Below, in pieces: positions 38,179 through 47,440 of a DNA stretch of 64,000 nucleotides. This stretch comes from Glaciecola sp. XM2 (lineage in GTDB: Bacteria > Pseudomonadota > Gammaproteobacteria > Enterobacterales > Alteromonadaceae), in the NCBI RefSeq assembly GCF_018595715.1, contig NZ_JAHEOJ010000028.1, positions 62,001 through 126,000 on the forward strand. The letters are read 5' to 3'. Position 1 is the first letter of the stretch. Every line of letters begins with the position of its first letter. The translations under genes and the position numbers were made by a program. The notes beneath the pieces are model-generated. The model did no database searches and was not told where the DNA came from. It worked only from the letters and a program-made list of their open reading frames with translations.

Positions 38179-39603
38179 ATGTTTGCCACTCCCAATCAAG
38201 TTAGTATTTTAAGCGTTAGCAAGCTCAATCGCTTTGCAAAACGCGTGCTTGAGAGCGAAATTGGACTGGTTTGGGTGACCGGCGAAGTGAGTAATTTTGT
38301 TGCTGCATCGTCGGGGCATTGGTACTTCACTTTAAAAGATAGCCAAGCGCAGGTAAAAACCGCGATGTTTCGCGGTGCAAACCAGCGCGCGGGCTTTTTG
38401 CCTAAAGCGGGAGATAAGGTGGTTGTTAAGGCGAATATAAGCCTTTACGAGCCGCGCGGCGATTATCAGTTAATTGCTCAACATATTGAGCCAGAGGGCG
38501 TCGGGCAACTCAAGCTTGCCTTTGAAGCCTTAAAAGCCAAGCTGCAAAGCGAGGGATTATTTGAGCAAGGCCGCAAACGCCCTGTTCCTGCCAGCGTTAC
38601 CCGATTAGGCCTTGTCACCTCCCCTACTGGTGCAGCAGTGCACGACATTTTGCACGTACTTGCTAGACGCAACCCCGCCATTGAAGTCATTATCTACCCA
38701 TCGATGGTACAAGGTGAACAAGCGGCTGGCTCAATTGTTAAACAAATAGAAGTCGCTAATGCACGCAATGAAGTAGATGTATTAATTGTGGGTAGAGGTG
38801 GCGGCTCGCTAGAAGATTTATGGCCATTTAACGAGGAGGCTGTTGCACGAGCTATATTTGCCTCAGACTTACCGATTGTTTCCGCCGTAGGACATGAGGT
38901 TGACGTGACGATTGCTGATTTTGTGGCAGATGCTAGAGCACCTACACCGAGCGCAGCAGCCGAGACCATCAGTCAAGATGCACAGGTGTTAAAACGCTCC
39001 GTTGAGCAATTGCGCCAAAGAATGACATTAGCCATGAATCAACGTTATCGCGGTCTTGCACAAAGTGTTGATATTGTTATGGCAAGGCTGGCAGGACTAA
39101 GCCCTGCAAATAACATCAACAAGCAACAAACCATGCTCAACGGCCTGCAAAAAAGACTGGCAAACAGTCACCCGCAAACCGCTATTTTGCGACAGCAGAC
39201 GGCACTAACTGATTTACTCGCGAATTTAAAACGTGCAATGAAAGTGTCAATGCATGAGTCTGAGCAGCGCGCAAAACACGCTCAAGTATATTTGAGTAAA
39301 CAAAACCCAACCGCTATGCTCGAAGAACAACAAGTACGCTTAAAACAGCTCAAGCAGACGATGATAAAGCAACAAACAAACCTCATTGAAAAGCGCAGTA
39401 ATGCGCTAGCCGCACAAGCGAATTTACTGCAATCAGTAAGTCCTCTCGCTACGCTTTCACGGGGCTATAGTATCTCATATCATGAGCAGAAAATTGTACG
39501 CAGCATTGAACAAGTATCGGCTAAGGATACGATCGTCACAAAATTGACAGATGGCGAGATTTTGTCACACGTTATTGAGGTAAAAGGCGACGATAAGGCC
39601 TAG
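38179..39603 (+). CDS. xseA: Exodeoxyribonuclease VII large subunit
   Basis: Catalytic and scaffold subunit of ExoVII, which degrades single-stranded DNA. About 474 residues from the ATG at 38179 (AGGTG upstream). The N-terminal OB fold shows GEVSNFVAASSGHWYFTLKD, the catalytic domain shows LGLVTSPTGAAVHDILHVL and GRGGGSLEDLWPFNEEAVARAI, and a long coiled coil spans roughly 260-440. It is divergent from guaB, as in many gammaproteobacteria. Confidence 0.95.
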   Translation: MFATPNQVSILSVSKLNRFAKRVLESEIGLVWVTGEVSNFVAASSGHWYFTLKDSQAQVKTAMFRGANQRAGFLPKAGDKVVVKANISLYEPRGDYQLIAQHIEPEGVGQLKLAFEALKAKLQSEGLFEQGRKRPVPASVTRLGLVTSPTGAAVHDILHVLARRNPAIEVIIYPSMVQGEQAAGSIVKQIEVANARNEVDVLIVGRGGGSLEDLWPFNEEAVARAIFASDLPIVSAVGHEVDVTIADFVADARAPTPSAAAETISQDAQVLKRSVEQLRQRMTLAMNQRYRGLAQSVDIVMARLAGLSPANNINKQQTMLNGLQKRLANSHPQTAILRQQTALTDLLANLKRAMKVSMHESEQRAKHAQVYLSKQNPTAMLEEQQVRLKQLKQTMIKQQTNLIEKRSNALAAQANLLQSVSPLATLSRGYSISYHEQKIVRSIEQVSAKDTIVTKLTDGEILSHVIEVKGDDKA

Positions 39604-39702
39604 ACGGCTGATTTTTAAGAAATTGTATTCGTTGTTTGGAATTTAGCCCAATGTTATTCTTAGTCTATCATTTTTTGTCGATTTACATTGGACGTAGTTA
39701 TA

Positions 39703-40710
39703 ATGGTATTTACGGATTTCTCTCGCAAAATCTCTATCGCTTGTATGGGCGTAGCCCTCTCTTTTTCAGCACTTTCTTATTCTCAAGATGAGCAAAGTTG
39801 GCCTGTTTATGCAGCCCAATTAAGCGACGAAGTGATCAGCGAATGTGAAACCAAATCCTGCACACTAAATGTGCTTGATGCCGCAACGCTTAGCAACATC
39901 TTAAATAAGCATCCGATGAGTATGGATGTGCATGAGGCGTTAAACCTCTCTGAATATGAATTACTCGTAAGTAGCGCGCTGATTGAAACAGACACCCAGC
40001 GCGGCGAGAAGGCCCTCGTATTAGAGATGACCACAAGCTGGCGCGGCATTCCGGTCGACGACTTCAATCTAAAAGTGCCGCATTCAGACACATTAGATGC
40101 AACCGCCACAGCCGTGCTAAATCAGTGGGTTTCTAGCGTTCAAGAAAATGAAGTATTCAGTGCCGAGCGCATATACAAAATTATCGGCGCCAGTGATTAC
40201 CAAAACCAACTGCAGCTACCTGAAACAATCGGTGATTTTGTGCGCAGTCAAACCGCGCTTTACCATGACCCACTCCAAGGCAGCATAACTCGCTACCTAC
40301 ACCCAGATTTTGCAGATGCGGTTGTGGATGTTTCTGTGTATCCAGTATCTCCATTTACTCACCCAGACAAAAACCTTGAAGAAAGCTTATCAGCTGAAAT
40401 GCAGATAGAGCGTACGCAAATTCAAACACTGATTGAACAAGCTCAAATGAGTGATTACCTTATTTCTGAAATTCAAACCACTGAGCTTGCTTCAGCATCA
40501 GGACCTATTTCAGGTTTGGCAATGGAAGTCGCACTTGAGACTCAAATCGACCCTGTGTACAGCACTCAGTTTTTATTCACACAAAACGATAAGTTTGTGA
40601 AGCTAACAGGTAACCTGCCCAAAGGTATGATGTTAAGTTTAGTGAATGAATCTGTGGCACAAATCAAAGTGCCGCAAGAGTCTTCGTTTATGCAGTCGAT
40701 GCGTCAGTAA
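39703..40710 (+). CDS. Secreted protein of unknown function
   Basis: About 335 residues from MVFTDFSRKISIACMGVALS, with a signal peptide likely cut after LSYS near residue 28. The mature part is soluble and acidic; one Cys pair is visible in SECETKSCTLNV. A segment LVSSALIETDTQRGEKALVLEM resembles beta-rich domains, but I recognise no family. It starts 100 bases after xseA on the same strand. Probably periplasmic. Confidence 0.6.
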   Translation: MVFTDFSRKISIACMGVALSFSALSYSQDEQSWPVYAAQLSDEVISECETKSCTLNVLDAATLSNILNKHPMSMDVHEALNLSEYELLVSSALIETDTQRGEKALVLEMTTSWRGIPVDDFNLKVPHSDTLDATATAVLNQWVSSVQENEVFSAERIYKIIGASDYQNQLQLPETIGDFVRSQTALYHDPLQGSITRYLHPDFADAVVDVSVYPVSPFTHPDKNLEESLSAEMQIERTQIQTLIEQAQMSDYLISEIQTTELASASGPISGLAMEVALETQIDPVYSTQFLFTQNDKFVKLTGNLPKGMMLSLVNESVAQIKVPQESSFMQSMRQ

Positions 40711-41035
40711 AAGTATTTTCATTGATAAGCTATTGTAAGCCTTACTAAATTAATAGACGAGAGCGTAACATTCGTGGACGCCTCTTCCATTATTGCGATA
40801 GAACGTCAAACAGCCATTTGGAGTGTTAATATATGGCTTCTAAGCAGCATTAGTTAGCTCACTGTGCACAGTATGATGTATTCCCAAGTCGGCAACCATG
40901 TCGGCTATTTATCTAAGTTTGCTGTTTTTTCCTTATACTCACTTTACATGTATCCAAATGTATTGCGCCTTTATAAACAACATTGCCCTCAAAACATAAA
41001 CTGCAACTTAACGTTTCTACATACAGAAGGGCAGA
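40711..41035. other. Intergenic region, no gene seen
   Basis: About 325 bases between convergent genes. A plus-strand frame starting GTG at 40864 runs into the gene on the other strand and has no ribosome binding site; I reject it. No hairpin with a T-tract was found. Confidence 0.4.
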
Positions 41036-41269
41036 TTAATGTTTTTGTAAATCTTCCACAGCTCGCTGTAATTCATCGAATTTGCGATTTAATTCTTCAT
41101 ACTTCTTTTTTAGATCATCATCGTTCTTATTTACGTTACCAACCAGCAATCCACAACTAAGAGCTGACGCAAAAAGAACTGCATACATATAATCAACATT
41201 ATAAAATGCAAAAATTAATAGCGTTAGAGGAATCCAAACGACAAACGACCATAATCTTGTAACCGTCAT
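41036..41269 (-). CDS. Small membrane protein with coiled-coil tail
   Basis: A 77-residue product with two hydrophobic stretches (LWSFVVWIPLTLLIFAFY and YMYAVLFASALSCGLLVG), then a charged heptad-like tail (DDLKKKYEELNRKFDELQRA). GAGGT lies five bases before the ATG, a strong ribosome binding site, which makes it a likely real gene. The tail resembles short oligomerisation coiled coils. It follows the repeat-protein gene by 78 bases on the same strand and could be co-transcribed. No family recognised. Confidence 0.65.
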   Translation of the reverse strand: MTVTRLWSFVVWIPLTLLIFAFYNVDYMYAVLFASALSCGLLVGNVNKNDDDLKKKYEELNRKFDELQRAVEDLQKH

Positions 41270-41347
41270 ACTGTACCTCGTTAAAACAATGTGAGAGCCA
41301 ATGCTCTAAAGTCTCATGCTATTATCTATTACAAACACTTCGTTAAG

Positions 41348-42643
41348 CTAGTTTCGCGCGCGCTCAATAATTTTGTCTTTGTAAGGTGAGCTATCTAAAA
41401 ACGCCTGCGCTTTGCTGTCACTTTGGCGTTTAAAACTATTATAAATCCTCACAGATACAGACGCTTTAGATGCGTCGTCGGATAAGTAGCTTAAGTATTT
41501 TGCAGCAAAATCTGGATGGTTGTAACTTGCACCTGTAATGAATTCCTTAAAGCTACCCTGGTTATATATGGCTTCATCTTGTCGACTAAACCAATCTAAC
41601 GCCTCCTCTGGGTCATCATAGCTCCATGCACGTACAAGGTCTTTCACTTCCGCTGTTAAATTGTCCCTCGTAGATGTAGCCAAAACCCAATTCGCCGCGC
41701 TTTTTGCATCTCTGAACGCCCATGAGCTTATGAGTGTTTCTCTTAACTCTTCAGACCTATCGCCCTGGTATTGGTTTACCAACCAATCACTTGCTTCTTC
41801 TGCATTTGAATGTGTCCATGTTCTTATAATAGTGTCTGCAACTTGCTTGTTATCGATATTTTCCGTCATAAAAAGAAAGTCTGCAAATTGTTGCTTGTCG
41901 GTTAATGATCTGGCAATACCGCCAACAAGGCTCATTATGTCTCGACCGCTTTGTTCAAATTGCTTTAATTTATCGGCCGCTAAAGGTAGGTTTTGCTTTG
42001 CTAACTCATTGAGTGTTAACCCTAAAAAAATGCTGTGGAAACTCTGTGCTTTATCGGAGGACCAATTACTATTTTCAAATTGTTGAATGTAATCCAATGC
42101 GGCAACTGCATTGTCTTTGGCCATCGCCATGAGTGCGACGCCTACCAAGCGCATTTGCATCTCCTGATTCGCTACTTCGTAGGCCGCAAAATCTAATGCT
42201 GCACGTTGATTAAGCTCCAAGTATTTATTAAACATAGTTGTGATTGCCAACGAATCAGATTCAAGATCTCTAGCCATGTAAATATCAAGAAGTGATAATA
42301 AGTCATCTTCTGATAAGTCATCGACTAGATTATAGAATGCCACCAGCTCACTAAACGACATTTGCTCTGGGGATACGTCTATGTAACCCTGAACTTTTTC
42401 AAACAAGGCTTGAGTTGATAAGGCCGGTTCTTGCTCAGCGTTATTGTCAGACCTCGAAGGCATATTGAGTTGAATCGGCTCTACACTCTCTGCTGTATTC
42501 AACGAAGGCTTTTGTATATCGGTCGGCGTTTTATCCACCAGAAACATCTCTGGCTCACCTTTAACAGCGATATTTTTATGCGTATAAAACCCCGCATAAA
42601 AAGCGATCCCAATGGATATTAATAAGGTAACTACGTATTTCAT
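41348..42643 (-). CDS. Membrane-anchored periplasmic protein with 32-residue helical repeats
   Basis: About 431 residues from MKYVVTLLISIGIAFYAGFY (ATG at 42643, GGAG upstream). One N-terminal membrane anchor, a polar linker to about 75, then an all-helical body. A motif W-x-[HFY]-x-x-[AP]-x-x-A-x-x-W recurs at Trp 276, 308 and 340 with an exact 32-residue period (WTHSNAEEASDW, WAFRDAKSAANW, WSYDDPEEALDW). Degenerate copies follow at about 372 and 404. This implies an alpha-solenoid, perhaps a protein-binding scaffold. I know no named family. Confidence 0.65.
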   Translation of the reverse strand: MKYVVTLLISIGIAFYAGFYTHKNIAVKGEPEMFLVDKTPTDIQKPSLNTAESVEPIQLNMPSRSDNNAEQEPALSTQALFEKVQGYIDVSPEQMSFSELVAFYNLVDDLSEDDLLSLLDIYMARDLESDSLAITTMFNKYLELNQRAALDFAAYEVANQEMQMRLVGVALMAMAKDNAVAALDYIQQFENSNWSSDKAQSFHSIFLGLTLNELAKQNLPLAADKLKQFEQSGRDIMSLVGGIARSLTDKQQFADFLFMTENIDNKQVADTIIRTWTHSNAEEASDWLVNQYQGDRSEELRETLISSWAFRDAKSAANWVLATSTRDNLTAEVKDLVRAWSYDDPEEALDWFSRQDEAIYNQGSFKEFITGASYNHPDFAAKYLSYLSDDASKASVSVRIYNSFKRQSDSKAQAFLDSSPYKDKIIERARN

Positions 42644-43075
42644 TTTATTTGCTCCATGCATCTTTATCTTAGACTAAAGCCGTGAATGTTAAAGGGGTTA
42701 GACAATCCCACTGGTTGCGCCCCTAAGCAAATCACATCCCTTTCCATAGATTACATGATACTAATCATTCGTGAAAGTGAGCTAACGATCTCCAAGTACG
42801 CCACAAATAGATGAATCAGACGCCCCCGTATAAATATGTGCTCGCAATTAACCACTACGATAAGCCTTGCTATAAGGGTCGAGTAATAGTCTAGCTGTGC
42901 GAACTGACTTTAGATAATCTTACCTAGACGATAAATTTTTAATACTTAGCATCATACATAGACTGTTTGTTGTTACTCACGCATTGCATAGAACAGGTGC
43001 GTATTTCATCGATTTTGTTATGATTACAAATAGCTCTATGCGAACACGCAATCACAACAAAGGACCCTGCTCTTC
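42644..43075. other. Intergenic region between divergent genes, nothing recognised
   Basis: About 430 bases that must hold promoters for the repeat protein (minus) and the 5'-nucleotidase (plus). I see no open frame, tRNA, clear promoter pair or strong hairpin. Confidence 0.4.
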
Positions 43076-44695
43076 ATGCTTTTTCCTACACTTCCTTTAA
43101 TTCGAATTTCTTTAGTCTGTAGCTTACTCGTAGCAGTGTCCTCCTGCGCCTATTCTCCTGAACAAAGCAATTCGGTGGCTCACAGGACAGATTCAAACAG
43201 CGAGCAATTCACGGTGCAACTACTAGGTATAAACGACTTTCATGGCCAAATCTCTCAGCTTGAAAATCACGGTGGCATGTATCAGCTTTCAAGGCACTTG
43301 CTGCATGCAATAGGCAATACCACCGAACACAGCTTTATCCTGCACGCGGGAGACCATGTTGGCGCAAGCCCTGCAGAATCGGCGTTATTGCAAGACGAAC
43401 CGGCTATCGATTTTTTGAACCTGTTTAACAATTATTGCCAATCGCTAGTTGCAAACCCGTGTGAAATCATTGGCGCTGCAGGTAACCATGAGTTTGATGA
43501 GGGCAGCGAAGAGATGAAGCGCCTGCTCGAGGGCGGAAACCATGCCGATGGCCCATTTATTCACCCGCAATGGCAAGGCGCTAATTACATCACTTTGGGC
43601 GCCAATGTAATCGATAAACAAAACAACCAAGCTATTTTGCCACCCTATGTAGTACATACTGTAAACGGAGTGCCCATTGGGTTTATTGGGATCACCTTAG
43701 ATATTACCCCTGAACTCGTCGTGCCGGGCATTGTTGACGACTTACGCTTTGAAAACCAAGCTAGCACCGTCGCTAAATATGTGAATGAATTGCAAAGCCA
43801 AAATGTACAAGCTCTTGTTGTGATTGTGCATGATGGCACCGCTGATGATTATTATGCAGGTGATACTAAACAAAGCTCGGGTATCGATTTAGACAGCCGA
43901 TTTGGGCGTTTTGTACAAGCATTGCCCGACGCGGTGGATGTACTGGTAACTGGGCATTCACATCGCTTTACAAACGCGTACGTTAGCAACACAAACGGTA
44001 AACAATTCTTAGTCACTCAAGCGTTTTCAAGTGGGCGCGCTTATTCTGATATTACCATTACGCTAAACAAGCAAAGCGGTGATATTGTGCAAGCAAATGC
44101 AAAGGTAGTAATGACAGAAGCGGATGCCAACCTTAGCTTAGACGCTAAAGCAAAAGACCTATTGGCGGAGATTACAACGCTAAAGCAGGCTTCTATTAAT
44201 TACGCACAGTCGTTAACTAACAAGCGCGTTGGAGACTATCTCGCCGTTGCGACCGAAAACGATCTCGGACAGTTCATCGCTGACTCTCACCGTTTTGCCC
44301 TTAAGGCTGACTTAGCCATCATGAATAGGGGTGGAGTAAGAGCTGACCTAGTCGAGGGCGAAGTTACATGGGGCCAACTTTTTGCTATTCAGCCTTTTAA
44401 CAACCCTCTGGTGGTCAGGGAATATACCGGGGCGCAACTTAAAAGCTTGCTGGTTGAACGCCACTTTTACAGTCAGAATGTAAAGATTGACGAAATGGGA
44501 CAAATCCAGATTGATGGGCTACCCCTTGAGGACTTAAAAACGTATACCATGGCGGGTAATGGTTACATTTTAAATAATCAGGGATATGATCAAGGTCGAC
44601 TTGTGGGTACTTATGGGCTTGATATAGATGCTACGGTAGACTACATAAAGCTTCTACAACAGCCCTTTAACTTATCATCCACCCCTGTGAAATAG
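43076..44695 (+). CDS. 5'-nucleotidase / UDP-sugar hydrolase family lipoprotein
   Basis: UshA-like enzyme of 539 residues. The signal ends in a lipobox with Cys24 (VAVSSCAY), so it is probably membrane-anchored in the periplasm. The metallophosphatase motifs are LLGINDFHGQI, LHAGDHVGA, GAAGNHEFDEG, VIVHDGT and VTGHSHRF. The C-terminal nucleotidase domain begins near 370 with IMNRGGVRADLVEGEVTWGQLFAIQPFNN. It would release phosphate and nucleosides from extracellular nucleotides. AAAGGA lies rather far (11 bases) before the ATG. Confidence 0.88.
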   Translation: MLFPTLPLIRISLVCSLLVAVSSCAYSPEQSNSVAHRTDSNSEQFTVQLLGINDFHGQISQLENHGGMYQLSRHLLHAIGNTTEHSFILHAGDHVGASPAESALLQDEPAIDFLNLFNNYCQSLVANPCEIIGAAGNHEFDEGSEEMKRLLEGGNHADGPFIHPQWQGANYITLGANVIDKQNNQAILPPYVVHTVNGVPIGFIGITLDITPELVVPGIVDDLRFENQASTVAKYVNELQSQNVQALVVIVHDGTADDYYAGDTKQSSGIDLDSRFGRFVQALPDAVDVLVTGHSHRFTNAYVSNTNGKQFLVTQAFSSGRAYSDITITLNKQSGDIVQANAKVVMTEADANLSLDAKAKDLLAEITTLKQASINYAQSLTNKRVGDYLAVATENDLGQFIADSHRFALKADLAIMNRGGVRADLVEGEVTWGQLFAIQPFNNPLVVREYTGAQLKSLLVERHFYSQNVKIDEMGQIQIDGLPLEDLKTYTMAGNGYILNNQGYDQGRLVGTYGLDIDATVDYIKLLQQPFNLSSTPVK

Positions 44696-44716
44696 AGGGA
44701 GTGTATAAAGGGCAAT

Positions 44717-44777
44717 ATTTGAGAAAGTCTTCTCAAATGTTAGCGATTGTTTTGCGCTTCCTCTTAGTCGCTAACAT
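44717..44777. repeat. Two adjoining inverted repeats in a convergent intergenic region
   Basis: ATTTGAGAA/TTCTCAAAT (44717-44738) has a four-base loop. It overlaps by two bases a second pair, ATGTTAGCGA/TCGCTAACAT (44737-44746 and 44768-44777), with a 21-base loop. The pair fills the gap between the 5'-nucleotidase and PH-domain genes. No clear T-tract, so a non-canonical terminator or RNA element is possible. Confidence 0.45.
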
Positions 44778-44788
44778 TCATGATGTGT

Positions 44789-45163
44789 TTAACTAAAAAG
44801 CGCATTCGCCAGCGATTTTTGCACATCGGTTGCCAACTTAGCAGCAATCTCAACTTTTATCGCATCGGAGCGGCCCGACACCCATATACTCAATTCACAA
44901 TCGGTGTCAAAACGTCCGGCAGTTTGAACGTTGAATGTAGTAATCGATTTGTAAGGGATACTTAGGTAGTCGATTTTTTTACCGGTAACCCCTTGCTTGT
45001 CGATGAACATCAGACGGTGTGACGTGAACACATACAAATCTCTCACCATTTTGTATGCTTGAAGTACGCTTTCGTTGTTGCTTAGCACCGGCGCCAACTC
45101 TTCAGCAACCTCTGTAACATCTACCTCGCTGGCATTGCCAAGCATTGCATCTAATAATCCCAT
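44789..45163 (-). CDS. Bacterial PH-domain protein (bPH_1, formerly DUF1696)
   Basis: A 124-residue cytosolic protein. It begins MGLLDAMLGNASEVDVTEV and contains the family pattern VLQAYKMVRDLYVFTSHRLMFIDKQG, then IPYKSITTFNVQTAGRFDTDCELSIWVSG. Members form dome-like oligomers of PH-like subunits; the role is unknown. AGGA lies eight bases before the ATG. It is a single gene with its own upstream region. Confidence 0.85.
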   Translation of the reverse strand: MGLLDAMLGNASEVDVTEVAEELAPVLSNNESVLQAYKMVRDLYVFTSHRLMFIDKQGVTGKKIDYLSIPYKSITTFNVQTAGRFDTDCELSIWVSGRSDAIKVEIAAKLATDVQKSLANALFS

Positions 45164-45364
45164 GGACTTTTCCTTTCATTTATTGAGTAACGACACGTTA
45201 CCTTGTGTTATGTGTTAGTTATGACAGAAAGTACATAAGCTTTCAAACGAAATGGCAAAAGAAAGCCTAAACTTTGCGTATCGGCCTTATGTACATGCTT
45301 ACTGGGGGTTGTAAAAGGCTATGCCATTACGTTAGTCGACCAGCGATTAGCGAGAAACGTTATG

Positions 45365-45393
45365 AAAAAGGCGCTTCTGAAGCGCCTTTTTTT
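45365..45393. terminator. Bidirectional intrinsic terminator
   Basis: A 12-pair perfect stem AAAAAGGCGCTT/AAGCGCCTTTTT with a three-base loop and T-tracts on both strands. It lies 16 bases after the stop of the choice-of-anchor I gene. Confidence 0.9.
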
Positions 45394-45408
45394 ACTCTTC
45401 ATACTTGG

Positions 45409-47241
45409 TTAGGGTACGGTTATTTCCCAGATAGATACGCTACCGGAGATTTCATTGCCAATTACCAGCAGTGCTTCACCCGTTGGGCTGTCGGCTGCTT
45501 CTATAAAGCTCATGCCTTCTGGTGCAAGATCGCCGGTGATATCCGCGCCTTCGACCACACCGCGATTGTTGAAGAATCCAACAAACTCAACGTTGTAAGG
45601 GTTAGTGATATCGTACGCCATGACTCCGCCCATACGCTCTAATCCAACAAATGCATAATTCCTGCCATCGATTTTACCGATAGTTAAGGCTTCTGGCTCT
45701 GGGCCTTTGGCATCTGAGCGAGTGTCACCTTCATTTTCATCGTTGTTGTTGTTAAACGCAGGTCCATAAATTGCAGCAGTGACACGTTCCATATCGTCGC
45801 CAGAGTCAAACACGACCAAGCCGTTTGTATCCCATATGGTGAAAGAGCGTGCGCCGTATGTATACAATTCGCTGTAAGTACCTGAACCATCGGTTGAATC
45901 ATCATCTGCACCGAGGAAGGTAGTTACCAGCAATCGACCAATATCGTTATCGTCATTATTGACGTAATCGAAGTTAGCACCAAGGGTGAGATCTTCGACT
46001 CGAATTTCGTCTATAAATGCTAAACATCCATCATCTTCGTCGAAATCTAATCCGCCGTTTGCAGTACACGTTGCTTCGTCTGCTGCGTCAAAGAAGTATT
46101 CGCGACCATCACCTTCATTTGCCGTAACAATAAAATTAGCGCCATTCCATGTATAGCTATCGACAGTATCAGCCATATAAATGCCATAGAGCCCAGGATA
46201 ACTTCTGAAGTTGACGCCACTGTCTCTGTCAGACGCGTCGAGCGTTAAGCTTCCCCAGTCTTTAAAGCCAAGGCCGATAACGTTGGAAAGTGTATTGGTC
46301 GTTAAATCGACAATCGCAAGCGCATTGTTTTCTTGGATAGATACAAACGCTAGCGTGTCGTCTTCGCTGATCCCTACAAATTCTGGCTCCAAGTCCTTTT
46401 CTACAGAGGCAGTGTAAAGATTTCCGTTAATTGTTCTGCCATCTGGATTGGCAAATACTGCACCTTGCGCTTCCAACGCTGCTCGATCCAAACCTTCTAG
46501 CGTAAGTTCGATGTCATCATCAGCCGGCACGCCGTCGGTTAATTCAATGATCGAGATTGATCCTTCAGGGTCAACGCTATAATCGCCAGCAGGCTCGCCT
46601 TCATTTGCAACGACTGCTTTTGTGCCATCATGAGTAAACGCTACGCTATCTGGTAAAAAGCCAACTTCAACGTTTTTGATAAATACCGGTTGCGCACCAG
46701 AAACATCATAAAATGCAACGCTACCGCGATCGCCTGTATTTTCAGCGGCAACCGCCACGGCCAATACTTCGTTGTTATTGTCAAACGCGATGCTATTGGC
46801 ATCACCGGTTAAACCGCTTGATGTGTTCACATCTAAAGTGATCGCTGATGTTACATTGGTATTATCTACTACGCCTTCTGCATCTGGGGTCAAGGCTTCT
46901 GGGCTTAAGCTATTGATGTCTAAAATTTCAACCACTACCGGGTCGGCAGAACTGTTTACCGCATATACCCAACCCTTACTTGCTTGGTACGCGACAATTT
47001 CAGCTGCACCTTCTGGGTCACTCGGGTTGAGCACCGCTCGTCCTATTAAAGTTGCGCTGAGAGAGTTGGGGGCGTCTTGTCCGTCTGCGCCATCAGCGCC
47101 TGGGGCACCGACTGCACCAGCAGGTCCCGCAGGTCCTGCAGGCCCTTGTGAACCATCGTCACCTTCTAAAAAACAACCAGACAAACTTAGTGTTAGCACA
47201 CTAGTCATCGCCAACAGCAACTTCTTTTTGTTCGACATCAT
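45409..47241 (-). CDS. Choice-of-anchor I lipoprotein with collagen-like segment
   Basis: 610 residues. A signal with lipobox LSGC (Cys23) is followed by a collagen-like run of Gly-X-Y triplets (GSQGPAGPAGPAGAVGAPGA, about residues 32-56). A large beta-propeller-like domain follows, with motifs such as VANEGEPAGDY, VGISEDDTLAFVSIQENNALAIVDL, SYPGLYGIYMADTVDSY, FIVTANEGDGREY and KGPEPEALTIG. This is the choice-of-anchor I family, often annotated as alkaline phosphatase- or phytase-related; enzymatic activity is unproven. AAGGG precedes the ATG. Pho-box-like repeats lie upstream. Confidence 0.82.
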   Translation of the reverse strand: MMSNKKKLLLAMTSVLTLSLSGCFLEGDDGSQGPAGPAGPAGAVGAPGADGADGQDAPNSLSATLIGRAVLNPSDPEGAAEIVAYQASKGWVYAVNSSADPVVVEILDINSLSPEALTPDAEGVVDNTNVTSAITLDVNTSSGLTGDANSIAFDNNNEVLAVAVAAENTGDRGSVAFYDVSGAQPVFIKNVEVGFLPDSVAFTHDGTKAVVANEGEPAGDYSVDPEGSISIIELTDGVPADDDIELTLEGLDRAALEAQGAVFANPDGRTINGNLYTASVEKDLEPEFVGISEDDTLAFVSIQENNALAIVDLTTNTLSNVIGLGFKDWGSLTLDASDRDSGVNFRSYPGLYGIYMADTVDSYTWNGANFIVTANEGDGREYFFDAADEATCTANGGLDFDEDDGCLAFIDEIRVEDLTLGANFDYVNNDDNDIGRLLVTTFLGADDDSTDGSGTYSELYTYGARSFTIWDTNGLVVFDSGDDMERVTAAIYGPAFNNNNDENEGDTRSDAKGPEPEALTIGKIDGRNYAFVGLERMGGVMAYDITNPYNVEFVGFFNNRGVVEGADITGDLAPEGMSFIEAADSPTGEALLVIGNEISGSVSIWEITVP

Positions 47242-47298
47242 TAGATACCCTTATTATTTGAGTGAGTTTAAAACCACTCAATATGCTGTCGGATATCT

Positions 47299-47327
47299 GT
47301 GACAGTTTGCTGATGGATTTGTGACCA
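47299..47327 (-). promoter_or_regulatory. Pho-box-like triple heptamer
   Basis: Read toward the lipoprotein gene: TGGTCAC-AAAT-CCATCAG-CAAA-CTGTCAC, three heptamers at 11-base spacing related to the PhoB heptamer CTGTCAT. It ends 58 bases before the ATG, with CATATT 13 bases after the last heptamer as a possible -10. A further palindrome TTGAGTG/CACTCAA (47258-47281) lies in the leader. Confidence 0.5.
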
Positions 47328-47440
47328 ATTGTTTACATTTTTACGACACTTTTACGAAAGTAAATATCGCACTAGATTGGTAGCAATGTAACGCAGGGAT
47401 CAATTTGTAGGTAAATACATGAAGCTACGTTGGCGATAGA

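Noticed and set aside
40864-41160. Plus-strand open frame of 98 codons
   Set aside because: Overlaps the well-supported minus-strand small membrane gene, GTG start with no binding site.
45274-45642. Plus-strand frame of 122 codons
   Set aside because: Crosses a strong terminator and lies antisense to the choice-of-anchor I gene.
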